Virus record (IMG/VR): IMGVR_UViG_3300037487_000702
Location: 1-34,387 of that record
From: a virus
DNA length: 34,387 nucleotides
Reading direction: 5' to 3' (one strand)
The notes beneath the pieces are model-generated. The model was not told the DNA's origin, did not search any database, and was given only the letters and a program-made list of their open reading frames with translations. Positions 16,620-24,334 of the stretch are shown here, one piece after another (positions within the stretch are counted from its first letter, which is position 1; every line of letters starts with the position of its first letter). Position numbers and translations under genes: made by a program.

Positions 16620-18757
16620 GGTGTCTCCTGCACTCGGGCGGGCACGCGAGCGTCGCCCTCGTCAAACGGAATCCAGTCAAGCGTGCCGTTCGGGTGTTCC
16701 TCGTCTGCGTCGGCCTCTGCGAGCGTCACGATGCCCCGCTCGATGCGCTCGCGGCACATGTCATCCTGGTCCCCGTCGATGGGCTGGACGTGCGTCACGC
16801 CCATCTCGGCGTAGGACTGGAGCGCGGCGCTGTTGAACGTCCGCATCGTCTCGGTCCGGGCGATCGTCTCGGCGCGTAGCTCATTGAAGAGCGGAACCCC
16901 CTTCAGGGTGACACCCTCCCGGATCATCTTGCCCAACTGCGCCGGGCCCTGGCCCTCGTCAATGCCGGCCATAATGAGTTCCTGCACCCGGTCCCGCGTC
17001 CTACGGTTGATGTCCACGATGCGCAGGCCGATGGCCTTCAGGAGGCGCAGGAATAGCGGCTGCGCCCATAGGTGCGTCGCGGCCTTGCCGGGCGCCAGCA
17101 CGTCGGCCACGGTGCCGGACACCTGTTCCGCGATGGCCGCAACGTAGGGCTTGACCGCTTCAAGCATGGCGGCATCCCAGCGCGAGTCATCCCACCATGC
17201 GTGCATGTCGGACGGCTTCGCCTCGATGTGCGCCGCGTTCGTCACGAGACGCCGGGCGATCTCCGCCCGTTGCGCGTCGAGCACCTTCGCCACGGCAACT
17301 TGCATCCGCGGCGTCCACTTCACGTTGACGGCGCGGCGGAGCCCGAGCAAGGGCCGGAGCGTGTCCGCCTTGCCTTCAGGCAGGATCGGCGGCAGGGCGG
17401 GAGGAGCCACGATGGCGGGCGGCTCCGGCTCTGGCAACGGCTCTACCGGGTTGCCCTCGGCGTCGGGCGCGGTGTACTGGCTCGTGATCGAGAGCGGCAT
17501 CCAGACCGCCTCGTCCAGCGCCGGATCTCCGAACGGGTCCAGGCCGAGGATTGCCCGCCGTTCACGGTTGCGGAGCGGCTGCGACAGCGCCAGTGCCGCG
17601 ATCTCATATTTCGGCTTCTCCTCCGTGAAGTCCGGCTCTTCGATCTCGAGCTCCACGGTGACGCCGCGAGCCAGCCAGCGGTCCAGCACCTGCGACTGGA
17701 TCACCTCCGCGAACGGCGTCAGTCGCGCATGCACGGGGCCTTCCCAGAGCACGGCCTTGTCGCGGTCCTTGGTGGTGCCGCTGTTCAGCCCGGACGGCAC
17801 GTCCATGCCAAGCTGCGACTTCGGCACGCCCCAGAAGGCGAGGATGTCGTCGCGGCTCATGGCAAGCGAGGCGATCAGGTCCAGCTCACGCGGGCTGGCG
17901 GCGGTGGCCATGAAGTCCATCGGCTTCTTGATGATGAGGTTGCGTTTGGCCGCTTGCGGATCCTCGGAGATCGTCCGCATATCGCGCACCAGGGCGAGCC
18001 ATGCCTCGTCGCTCATCTCGGTTCCCGGCTTCGGCATCGTGATTCCGGCGATGCGCCCACCGGACGACAGCACGCCCCCGGAGTGCCGCGCCGCGAGCAT
18101 CCACAGCTCAGCCAGGATGCCGGATGTTTCCGCGAGCCCGATGCCCCATGCGCCCGTGTCCGCGGGGTCAAGGCTGAACTGGATCACCTCGTCGAGTTTG
18201 AGCGGATAGCCCGAGTCGGGATCGTAGGGCACCGCGTCGAGGCGCCAGCCGATGAGGTAGCCGTTGAGGTTGTACTGCGGCGTCATCCTCGAAGGGTTGA
18301 TGTACAGGAACGCGGTCGGGATCTTGTCGAGGCTCATGCCGTCGCCCAACCAGAAGGACGTGCCGCACAGACCCATGTGGCGGCTCGTGAGCGTCCAGAG
18401 CGAGCGGCGCGACAGTTTCTGCGTCTCGCCCTTCTTGAGCGCCGCCTGCGGGTGTTCGATCAGGTCCAGCGCGGCCTTCTGCTCCGGGTTGGACTCCTCC
18501 CCGATCTCGTGGTCGTCCTCGTCCTCGAGGTGCCACTCCACGTTCGCAAAGGCGTTCGTGACGACGCGCTCGGCGGCGTTCACCCACGGGTTGATCCTGT
18601 AGAGCGCCTGCGCCGCCAGCGCCTTGGCCTGATCGTCCTTCTCGAACAGGCTGGACATGTGCCTGTCGTACATCATCGGGACGACGCCGGGGCCTGTCTC
18701 CGCCTTGGACGGGCGGGCGAAGCCGAGCGAGCGGGCGAGGCGATCGAGGATCGTCAT
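16616..18757 (-). CDS. Portal protein fused to a MuF-like head morphogenesis domain
   Basis: 713 aa from ATG 18757 (TGATG with the terminase stop). Residues about 1-420 are an HK97-type portal: INPWVNAAERVVTNAF near the N-terminus, GTSFWLGDG, DEVIQFSLDP, AFWGVPKSQLGM and LGLDPFGDP. A proline-rich linker follows (LPEPEPPAIVAPPALPP, about residues 450-470). The remainder ends in a MuF/SPP1 gp7-like segment: ELRAETIARTETMRTFN, SYAEMGVTHVQPIDGDQDDM, HPNGTLDWIP. The portal forms the DNA gate. MuF-type domains are minor head components, usually encoded separately, so this is a fusion. The stop overlaps the protease start. Confidence 0.88.
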   Translation of the reverse strand: MTILDRLARSLGFARPSKAETGPGVVPMMYDRHMSSLFEKDDQAKALAAQALYRINPWVNAAERVVTNAFANVEWHLEDEDDHEIGEESNPEQKAALDLIEHPQAALKKGETQKLSRRSLWTLTSRHMGLCGTSFWLGDGMSLDKIPTAFLYINPSRMTPQYNLNGYLIGWRLDAVPYDPDSGYPLKLDEVIQFSLDPADTGAWGIGLAETSGILAELWMLAARHSGGVLSSGGRIAGITMPKPGTEMSDEAWLALVRDMRTISEDPQAAKRNLIIKKPMDFMATAASPRELDLIASLAMSRDDILAFWGVPKSQLGMDVPSGLNSGTTKDRDKAVLWEGPVHARLTPFAEVIQSQVLDRWLARGVTVELEIEEPDFTEEKPKYEIAALALSQPLRNRERRAILGLDPFGDPALDEAVWMPLSITSQYTAPDAEGNPVEPLPEPEPPAIVAPPALPPILPEGKADTLRPLLGLRRAVNVKWTPRMQVAVAKVLDAQRAEIARRLVTNAAHIEAKPSDMHAWWDDSRWDAAMLEAVKPYVAAIAEQVSGTVADVLAPGKAATHLWAQPLFLRLLKAIGLRIVDINRRTRDRVQELIMAGIDEGQGPAQLGKMIREGVTLKGVPLFNELRAETIARTETMRTFNSAALQSYAEMGVTHVQPIDGDQDDMCRERIERGIVTLAEADADEEHPNGTLDWIPFDEGDARVPARVQETP

Positions 18758-20106
18758 CACGCCACCATGCTGAAGTCTGCCCCGGCGGTGGACTCCCCGA
18801 GCATGAGCCCCGAGAGTGCCCACACGAGCGCGTCCAGCCGGTCAGGCGACGACTCGCCCGGATCGCCAGTGTAGGAGCAAAGCTGATCCTCCAGCTCGGG
18901 GAACGGTGCGCAGTGAGTTACCTTACCCTGCTCGTAGAGCGCGGCCACCGGCTCCGCGCGGGTGCGCTTGCCGCGGCTGGCGTGGACGAGCGTCACGGGT
19001 ACCAGCGGGTCAACGGTCCGTATCACGGTGCTTACCATGTCGCCCCCCTGGTTGGCCTCCGCGATGATCCGGTCGGCCTTGTGCTCATGGTAGGCGCCGA
19101 TGGCGCGCCGTGCCCATTCGATCGGAGACATGCGCGTCGTCAGGTCCGCGAGAACGTAGCCGCGGCGGTCGTGCCCGAGGCCAGCCACGATGATGCCCGT
19201 CTCGTCGCTGTCCTCCCCGCTGGTGATCGCGGGGTCTACGGCCACGACGATGCGCGCCAGGTCGATGCACACCACACCATCCCGGATGATGCGCGGCGCC
19301 GGGCCATGCGCGAGGATCGTTCGCGTCCAGAGCGCGCCCGGCACGTCGTCGATCAGCTCGCCACCCAGCTCCTGCCTGCCGAGTCGCGTCCCGCCGTACA
19401 CCCGGTACAGGTCAGCCCGGACTGACGCTGCGAGCGATGGGTTGTCATCCGTCGTGGCGCGCGTCACCACGGTATCGGGCGAAGCCATCATCTCGCGCAG
19501 TGCCACTCGCGGGCGCGGCGTGGTCGTGAAGATGGCGCGCGGGTGCGCCCCCAGCCGAAGCCCCAGGCGGGCCATGTCCCACGTCTCTGACATGTAGCGC
19601 CATGCCGCCCACTCCTCGGCCCACAGGAGGCAATGCTGCGGCCCACGGAGCCGCTGCACGTCCTCCGGGCTGTAGGCGCCGAAGATCATCGCCTCGCTGC
19701 CGTTCGGCCACGTCAAGTCGGCCCGCTTCGCCGAGTGAGCGACGAACGTGATCGCGGCGTTGTGCGAGAGCAGGCCGGACTCACCCCGGACGCACGTGGT
19801 GTAGCCGTCGGGGTTCGTCGGCGCGATGATGGCGATCCGGTGCGGCGTCGGGCCGTCGAGACAAGCGAGGCCGGATGCGTGCGCGTCCACGAACGCACTC
19901 CCGGCGTCCGTCTTGCCGGCGCCACGCCCCGCGAGCAAGAGCCAGTGCGTCCAGTCGCCTTCGGGCGCGATCTGGTGCGGGTACGGGTGCCACGTCGGCG
20001 GAAGCTCGGCGCGAAGCTTGAGCGACGCCACGGCGAGCGCGAGCACGGCAGAACGCTGCTCCGCCGGGAGGCGGTACAGGGCGTTGCTGACGTGCTGTGC
20101 CATCAC
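18757..20106 (-). CDS. terL: Terminase large subunit
   Basis: 449 aa. The ATPase domain has Walker A LLLAGRGAGKTDAGS (Gly60-Thr66) and Walker B HCLLWAEEWAAW (Glu164/165). The C-terminal RuvC-like nuclease has acidic residues in VVAVDPAITSGEDSDETG (Asp291), IIAEANQGGDMV (Glu350, Asp356) and SPDRLDALVWAL (Asp425). It packages DNA into the prohead and cuts concatemers. The start is GTG 20106 (GTGA overlap with the small HTH protein) or the next codon, ATG 20103. It belongs to the Terminase_6/ phage terminase-like group. Confidence 0.95.
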   Translation of the reverse strand: MMAQHVSNALYRLPAEQRSAVLALAVASLKLRAELPPTWHPYPHQIAPEGDWTHWLLLAGRGAGKTDAGSAFVDAHASGLACLDGPTPHRIAIIAPTNPDGYTTCVRGESGLLSHNAAITFVAHSAKRADLTWPNGSEAMIFGAYSPEDVQRLRGPQHCLLWAEEWAAWRYMSETWDMARLGLRLGAHPRAIFTTTPRPRVALREMMASPDTVVTRATTDDNPSLAASVRADLYRVYGGTRLGRQELGGELIDDVPGALWTRTILAHGPAPRIIRDGVVCIDLARIVVAVDPAITSGEDSDETGIIVAGLGHDRRGYVLADLTTRMSPIEWARRAIGAYHEHKADRIIAEANQGGDMVSTVIRTVDPLVPVTLVHASRGKRTRAEPVAALYEQGKVTHCAPFPELEDQLCSYTGDPGESSPDRLDALVWALSGLMLGESTAGADFSMVA

Positions 20107-20507
20107 GTCTGGCCCGCCAGCACGCGCTCGGCCTCGGCAATGACGGCGGCCGGATCCAGTCCGTTAGCGGCGGCGATCCGTTCAGCCTCGCGCTTCACGT
20201 CAATCGTCATGTCCACCTTATCGCGGCGGGCGTACTCCTCGTGGCGGCGGCGTTCGAGCCACCACGCGGCGGCCTGCCACGAGTCGCCGGCGGCGGCGGC
20301 CTGAGCGACGTTGTTCAGGAAGCGTTGCTCGGCTTTGGCCTCGGCCCTTACCACTGCCTCAAGGAACGTCAGATCGGCCAACCATTGGTAGAACAGCTCA
20401 TGGCTGATGCCGGCGCCGTTCGCGGCCGCCTTGCGGGTATTGCCGATCTCCAGCGAGAGCAGGATGGCGGCCTCCCGCTCGGGACTGCGCTTCGACCGGC
20501 GAGCCAT
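20103..20507 (-). CDS. HTH protein next to TerL, probable terminase small subunit
   Basis: 134 aa from ATG 20507, beginning MARRSKRSPEREAAI. A helix-turn-helix (GNTRKAAANGAGISHELFYQWL) is followed by a long helix with WLERRRHEEYARRDKV, resembling small terminase or HTH packaging proteins where DNA recognition precedes an oligomerisation helix. Its position directly before TerL, with a GTGA overlap, supports a packaging role. A second, P27-like candidate lies at 22117-22407, so the division of work is unclear. Confidence 0.72.
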   Translation of the reverse strand: MARRSKRSPEREAAILLSLEIGNTRKAAANGAGISHELFYQWLADLTFLEAVVRAEAKAEQRFLNNVAQAAAAGDSWQAAAWWLERRRHEEYARRDKVDMTIDVKREAERIAAANGLDPAAVIAEAERVLAGQT

Positions 20508-20509
20508 CG

Positions 20510-20893
20510 TCAGGAGCCTGTGAGCACGGCGCCCGGCAGCGTCGCATGTGCCGTCTCCGCGTAGACCGCCGCTTCGACGATGGCCGTGAGCTGCTCGATC
20601 GTGACGCGCAGTCCGTAGCCCGCGAGCATGGCATCGGCGGCCTTCACGGCGGCGGCCAGCTTGGCGGCGTTGTCCGCGTCGGCGAGCGTCTGCTCCACCC
20701 ACTGCACCGCGATCCCGGCGATGCTGCGAAGCAGGGCGAGGTCGGTTGCACTCAGGTCGTGGAGGATGCGCTGGCGGATCACGACTGCGATCCACGACAC
20801 GATGGCGGTGACGACGCCGGCGAACGCGGTGAGCAGAATGCTTGTGAAGGCGTCGCTGCTCAGGACGGAGATCAGCCAGTCGGGGATTGTCAC
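20510..20893 (-). CDS. Holin, LL-H family-like
   Basis: 127 aa from GTG 20893 (GTGA overlap, GGAGG nearby). One N-terminal membrane segment (SILLTAFAGVVTAIVSWIAVV, about residues 18-39, shown in part) is followed by a soluble tail, LRSIAGIAVQWVEQTLAD and then LTAIVEAAVY. A single transmembrane segment, the AV-W-EQ helix and a C-terminal IEAAV-like helix match LL-H-type holins. It should form membrane holes at the end of infection. It directly follows the cysteine-peptidase candidate for the endolysin. Confidence 0.72.
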   Translation of the reverse strand: MTIPDWLISVLSSDAFTSILLTAFAGVVTAIVSWIAVVIRQRILHDLSATDLALLRSIAGIAVQWVEQTLADADNAAKLAAAVKAADAMLAGYGLRVTIEQLTAIVEAAVYAETAHATLPGAVLTGS

Positions 20894-21435
20894 AGTGCCT
20901 CCAGCGGGATGTGCCCGCACTGGTTGCCGAGCGTGGCGAGGAAGTCCAGGATCACCTTGAGCGGCACCCACTCGCCGTACTCGCGGATGCGGGGATTGAG
21001 CGGGTCCCAGAGACGCGCATTGCCGCTCGTGGCGCTCGTGTGGCTCACCCACATGGCGTGCGCGAAGTCGGCGCCCGCCTGGTGGCGATACTCGCGCGGG
21101 ATGGCGGCGTAGACGCCGATCACGATCAGGCCGCGGGCGTAGCGCAGATGCGTCTTGATCTCGGCCGTGGGCCAGTCGCGATGCTGGACGATCTCGCGCC
21201 CGGTGAGTGAGTGGATCGCCTCGCTGGCCTGGGTCATCGTGATGCCGTCAACGTCGCGCGGGATGACGGCGGCGCGGATCATCTTGCCGTCGAGCGCGAT
21301 CCGGCCGTTGGTGGCGAAGGCGAGCATGCTGCCGGCTGCCGTGTCCATGCACGTCTTATTGCGGACCGGGAACGGGTCGTCGCCCTCCCAATCGTTGAGT
21401 GGCAGCAGGCGCCCGCGGACCGTCGGCTGCTTCAC
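20890..21435 (-). CDS. Cysteine peptidase-like protein, candidate endolysin
   Basis: 181 aa from GTG 21435 (GTGA overlap). The arrangement NKTCMDTAAGSML (Cys29), FAHAMWVSH (His126) and RLWDPLNP (Asp144) matches the Cys-His-Asp order of C39-like papain-fold peptidases. There is no signal peptide, so it would rely on the adjacent holin. No muramidase or amidase motif was found here or elsewhere in the window, so this is the best endolysin candidate. Substrate specificity and the family label are inference. A cell-wall endopeptidase is the simplest reading. Confidence 0.55.
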   Translation of the reverse strand: MKQPTVRGRLLPLNDWEGDDPFPVRNKTCMDTAAGSMLAFATNGRIALDGKMIRAAVIPRDVDGITMTQASEAIHSLTGREIVQHRDWPTAEIKTHLRYARGLIVIGVYAAIPREYRHQAGADFAHAMWVSHTSATSGNARLWDPLNPRIREYGEWVPLKVILDFLATLGNQCGHIPLEAL

Positions 21436-21785
21436 GGCGCGATCCCCCAGTGCGTCAGCGTCATCGCGAGACTGATGATCCCGGTCATCGCGGCGATGAG
21501 GGAGCCACCAACGACCCACTTGATGCTCGCACCGATCGTCTGAACCTGCACGCGGAAGTCGTGCAGGCCCGCCAGCTCATCGGTCATCCGCATCAGGCCC
21601 GCGAGCTGGGCATGGCAGAGCGCGGTGGCCACGTCGTCGGACGCGAGGCGGACCGTGATGGCGTTGTGATCGACGGTGTGCCGCGCGATGTACGCCTCGA
21701 TCACCCCGAGCTTGGACATGATCTCGCGGTTGGATGGCTCGCCACGGTCTGTGGCGCGGCGCTTGGGTAGGTCTTCGTTCATCAT
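21432..21785 (-). CDS. Small membrane protein of the lysis cluster (XhlA/holin-like)
   Basis: 117 aa from ATG 21785 (or the next codon, 21782). The first 80 residues are soluble and partly helical (KLGVIEAYIARHTVDHN, then LAGLMRMTDELAGL). The C-terminus has one membrane segment (about residues 88-110, WVVGGSLIAAMTGIISLAM). This topology resembles haemolysin XhlA-like accessory lysis proteins. It is coupled to the peptidase gene by GTGA and lies two genes before the holin. The family is not certain. Confidence 0.6.
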   Translation of the reverse strand: MMNEDLPKRRATDRGEPSNREIMSKLGVIEAYIARHTVDHNAITVRLASDDVATALCHAQLAGLMRMTDELAGLHDFRVQVQTIGASIKWVVGGSLIAAMTGIISLAMTLTHWGIAP

Positions 21786-21922
21786 CGAGCGCCTGGGCGT
21801 GGCGACCCGCTGGCGGAGAGAGTTGCGAGCGGGTCGTCAGCCACGCGCTACAGGGTGCACCCGTGCGCACGCTTTGTCCAGAGACAAGTACAGGTCAGCC
21901 GCGGCCCAGAGCGGCGGGACTG

Positions 21923-22120
21923 TCAGCCCTTCGGGTGCCTCCCGGTCGGGCGGGGGCGGGCGAGCCAGACGGAGACGCTTCCCCACTCCCAGACGGGCGT
22001 GCCGCTCACGGTCCAGGCGGGGGCGGGGAAGTCGGGATGCCTCCGGCGCCACGAGTCAACGAGCGCGGGGGTGGTTCCGGCCCTCTGCGCGATCTCACGG
22101 CGGCCCACGAGGTCGATCAT
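21923..22120 (-). CDS. AlpA/Xis-like small DNA-binding protein
   Basis: 65 aa. The sequence MIDLVGRREIAQRAGTTPAL, then VDSWRRRHPDFPAP and WEWGSVSVWLARP, is the usual AlpA/MerR-type winged helix-turn-helix layout. Such proteins bind DNA as excision or transcription factors. No integrase is present, so a transcriptional or packaging role is more likely. Starts at ATG 22120 with an ATGA overlap on the P27-like gene. A 137-base gap follows before the next gene. Confidence 0.75.
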   Translation of the reverse strand: MIDLVGRREIAQRAGTTPALVDSWRRRHPDFPAPAWTVSGTPVWEWGSVSVWLARPRPTGRHPKG

Positions 22121-22407
22121 GAGAACCGCCCTCCCCAGGCCCTGATCTCGATCTGGGCGCGCTTCTCGATCTCAATGGCCGGATGCGGGATCGGGTAGCC
22201 CTTGGGGTCGGCGATGATGAGCCCCTCAGCGGCTATCCGGCGCTGAGCCTCGCGCATCCGGGCAACTTGGCCGACGAATGCCTCCAGCTCGGCGGACGGT
22301 CGCACGTGAGGCAGTCCTGACATGATCTCCGTCCAGATGGCGGCCTCGGATGTCGGCAGATGCACCGGCGCCGAGCGATCGGTGACAGCTGGGCGGCGTG
22401 CTGTCAT
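22117..22407 (-). CDS. P27-like terminase small subunit
   Basis: 96 aa from ATG 22407 (ATGA overlap). The C-terminal half, VARMREAQRRIAAEGLIIAD then PKGYPIPHPAIEIEKRAQIE, closely follows the P27 small-terminase pattern (helix, EG-L, PKG-P-PHPA, helix). The N-terminal third (ARRPAVTDRSAPVHLP) is a variable tail. P27 proteins recognise phage DNA for packaging. Here the gene lies about 2 kb upstream of TerL with lysis genes between, an unusual spacing. It is shorter than many family members. Confidence 0.72.
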   Translation of the reverse strand: MTARRPAVTDRSAPVHLPTSEAAIWTEIMSGLPHVRPSAELEAFVGQVARMREAQRRIAAEGLIIADPKGYPIPHPAIEIEKRAQIEIRAWGGRFS

Positions 22408-23048
22408 TCTCGAACCCCTGTCGCGATGTGCGCGTTGACCACGATCCCCAGCGCGGGAGCGACGCTCGCCATGCCGGCCACAACTGGCAGGGTTCGATCG
22501 TCGGTTGCGCCGGGTGGCAGCTCGACGAAGCACTCCGCGACGAATGACCCGAACAGCGCCGCGCGGTCGGCGTCGTCCGTCATCTCGAACTGCTCAATCC
22601 TCGGGTTGAGGTTGAGGTTCATGGACGTCGTGATGAGGACGTGCCACTCGGCGTTCTCGAGCAGCGCGAACTTGGCGTGCAGTCGCGTCGTGCGGATGGA
22701 CGCGGCGCCGAACAGGTCCGCGATCTGGACGGCGCTCGTCTGGCCGCGCTTCTGCGTCGCCGAATCCATCAGGAAGCGGATCGATCGAATGCGGCCGTCC
22801 TCGACAAAGCGGCGGGCGGCGTCCACGTCATAGAGGCCGGCGCTCCAGGTCGAGATGGCGACATCGGCCGGCCCGGTCACGTCCAGCGTCGCCTGCACCA
22901 GGTCGAGCAACGAGAACTGCCCGTACGTCAGGCCTACCACGTCCATTTCATGGCCAAAGCCGCGGATCGTGTCCGCGGCTGAGGCCACTTTGGAGAGGCG
23001 GTGGCGAGCCTGGCGCATGGGCCGGGCGTGCGCCTGTGCCGTCGGCAT
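22404..23048 (-). CDS. PLD-like (HKD) family protein
   Basis: 214 aa from ATG 23048 (TGATG with the upstream stop). A single PLD half-site is visible: RLHAKFALLENAEW (His124, Lys126), followed by VLITTSMNLNLNPRIE. This matches H-x-K-x4-D with the aspartate replaced by glutamate, plus the downstream S-N/E element. DVAISTWSAGLYDV and IRSIRFLMDS fit the preceding strands. One-motif PLD proteins act as dimeric nucleases or phosphodiesterases. It is the second gene after the late promoter. Its role in the phage cycle is not evident. Confidence 0.75.
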   Translation of the reverse strand: MPTAQAHARPMRQARHRLSKVASAADTIRGFGHEMDVVGLTYGQFSLLDLVQATLDVTGPADVAISTWSAGLYDVDAARRFVEDGRIRSIRFLMDSATQKRGQTSAVQIADLFGAASIRTTRLHAKFALLENAEWHVLITTSMNLNLNPRIEQFEMTDDADRAALFGSFVAECFVELPPGATDDRTLPVVAGMASVAPALGIVVNAHIATGVRE

Positions 23049-23470
23049 CAGGCCCGCGCCTCCCACGCTTCGGCATCGTTGAGCCAGTCGCGCACCGCGG
23101 CGTTGAGCGCCGCTGCGAATGCGTCCCCTCCGGCCTCGGTCGTCAGGTCGCACTCGTCGCGCAGGTCGCCCCACTGGGCGTCCGCGCCTGCCGCGATGCC
23201 GACGCGGTGGGACATCGTCGACACGAGCACATCGCCCGTGACCGACTCACTGAGGCCGTCCGGCGTGAAGAAGACCAGGCGCCAGGCGAGCGCCGGGTAC
23301 TGCCGGAACGGCTCCTGCGTGGAGATGCCCGCGAGGATGTCGCCCACGTCCCCGCTGCCAACCTCGCGTCCGGGGGACGTCCACTGGAGCTGGGCAGCCT
23401 CGCGCCGCAGGTCGAGGGCGCGCAGCTCGCGAAGCTCAATCGACTCGATCTGGAAGGTCCCGCTTGTCAT
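23048..23470 (-). CDS. Unknown protein, first gene of the late operon
   Basis: 140 aa from ATG 23470. This start has a strong GAGGAGAG site about 5 bases upstream and lies about 30 bases after the predicted transcription start; the longer frame from 23530 begins inside the promoter. The protein is acidic, with beta-like segments (ALAWRLVFFTPDGL, VTGDVLVST) and a C-terminal helix (AFAAALNAAVRDWLNDAEAW). I recognise no family. It is read just before the PLD-like protein, and the two share one base, so they may work together. Confidence 0.75.
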   Translation of the reverse strand: MTSGTFQIESIELRELRALDLRREAAQLQWTSPGREVGSGDVGDILAGISTQEPFRQYPALAWRLVFFTPDGLSESVTGDVLVSTMSHRVGIAAGADAQWGDLRDECDLTTEAGGDAFAAALNAAVRDWLNDAEAWEARA

Positions 23471-23501
23471 CTCTCTCTCCTCTAGCGTGGTGGATGACAC
23501 C

Positions 23502-23530
23502 ATTATACACTTCCCCGCGGCGCTTGTCAA
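23502..23530 (-). promoter_or_regulatory. Late-operon sigma-70 promoter (perfect consensus)
   Basis: On the minus strand TTGACA (23530-23525), a 17-bp spacer and TATAAT (23507-23502) match the sigma-70 consensus at all twelve positions. Transcription would begin near 23495, with the first ribosome site and ATG 23470 just after. A 13-bp palindrome (23538-23550, CGCCA-CCT-TGGCG on the plus strand) lies eight bases upstream of the -35 box and could bind a regulator. Confidence 0.9.
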
Positions 23531-23560
23531 GCATATTCGCCACCTTGGCGGTACGAGCTT

Positions 23561-23773
23561 TCACGCCGCCGCCGCTCGCCAGCCGGGGGTCCGCTCGTCC
23601 AGCGCGGCGACTGCCGCGGCTTTGCGGGCGACGCCGAGGCCGCGGTAGAGCCGGTGGAGCAGCGAGCGGAAGGCGGTGTGGCTCATGCCGAGGTTGGCAG
23701 CGGCCGCCTTATTGCAGTCGGCGGTGAGACAGGCCCGCAGCGCGTCGAGCTGGCGCGTTGTGGGCGGACTCAT
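23561..23773 (-). CDS. LuxR/sigma-region-4-like HTH protein
   Basis: 70 aa from ATG 23773 (ATGA overlap with the preceding 45-aa gene). The pattern TTRQLDALRACLTADCNKAA, then ANLGMSHTAFRSLLHRLYRG and LGVARKAAAVAAL, is a GerE-type helix-turn-helix with the usual shared-helix ending. It is the last gene of the middle unit and lies directly upstream of the late promoter, so it could activate late transcription. That role is inferred from position. Confidence 0.75.
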   Translation of the reverse strand: MSPPTTRQLDALRACLTADCNKAAAANLGMSHTAFRSLLHRLYRGLGVARKAAAVAALDERTPGWRAAAA

Positions 23774-23907
23774 GCGGCCGGGTCGCGGACCGTGCGTGGT
23801 CCGATCCGGACCGATCCGATGGCCCGGCCGCGCACCAGGGCGAGGACTCGAGCTCGAGGAACGCCGAGAAGCTCGGCAGCCTGGTCCGGACTGAGCAGCG
23901 CGTCCAT
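23770..23907 (-). CDS. Very small Xis/MerR-like helix-turn-helix protein
   Basis: 45 aa from ATG 23907. The sequence LLSPDQAAELLGVPRARVLA, then LVRGRAIGSVRIG and PRTVRDPA, is a minimal excisionase-type helix-turn-helix (AAELLGVPRARV). The stop overlaps the LuxR-like gene start (ATGA). Small DNA-binding factors of this size bend DNA or regulate promoters. No integrase is present, so excision is unlikely to be its role. Confidence 0.65.
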   Translation of the reverse strand: MDALLSPDQAAELLGVPRARVLALVRGRAIGSVRIGPRTVRDPAA

Positions 23908-23910
23908 GCC

Positions 23911-24132
23911 TCAGTCGCGGCCCTCGATGATCGCCAGGAGCGCATGCAGCTCCACGCATCGCGGCGAGCCAAACGCGGCGCGCTCGACGGCGTTGCGGAT
24001 GCGGCTGCGCTCGGCGTCGATCAGCGCCACGCAGCCGATGTCGCGGATGACCTGGAGCTCGCCGCGGCGCATGGCGGCAGCCTGCCCGCGGCGGTAGGCG
24101 GCGAGCACGGCGATGCGTGACGGGTCAGGCAT
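23911..24132 (-). CDS. Small protein of unknown function
   Basis: 73 aa from ATG 24132, overlapping the previous gene by 8 bases. It is mostly helical and basic in its first half (LAAYRRGQAAAMRRGELQVI) with two cysteines (in RDIGCVAL and GSPRCVEL). No family is recognised. It lies in the run of small accessory genes between the middle and late promoters. Confidence 0.65.
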   Translation of the reverse strand: MPDPSRIAVLAAYRRGQAAAMRRGELQVIRDIGCVALIDAERSRIRNAVERAAFGSPRCVELHALLAIIEGRD

Positions 24133-24334
24133 GGTCGGCCAGCGCGGCGCGCGCGGTCTTGCACACAACGTTCGCCCCGAAGTGCCATTGCTGGACGTGC
24201 TCCAGCGCGGCGCGGAGGCGGGCAATCTCCTGCCCTGCGTCGTCCCACACACGCTCGCTGTGGGCGAGGTCGTCCCGCAGGCGGACAATGGTGGCGTCTC
24301 GCTCCGCGCAGAGGTCGCAGGTGTGCTCGCTCAT
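24125..24334 (-). CDS. Small CxxC coiled-coil protein
   Basis: 69 aa from ATG 24334 (ATGA overlap). It opens with CDLCAERDATIVRLRDDLAH, a CxxC motif leading into a predicted coiled coil that runs through IARLRAALEHVQQW. Such proteins often pair a zinc site with a dimerisation helix. Function unknown. Its downstream neighbour overlaps it by 8 bases. Confidence 0.7.
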   Translation of the reverse strand: MSEHTCDLCAERDATIVRLRDDLAHSERVWDDAGQEIARLRAALEHVQQWHFGANVVCKTARAALADHA

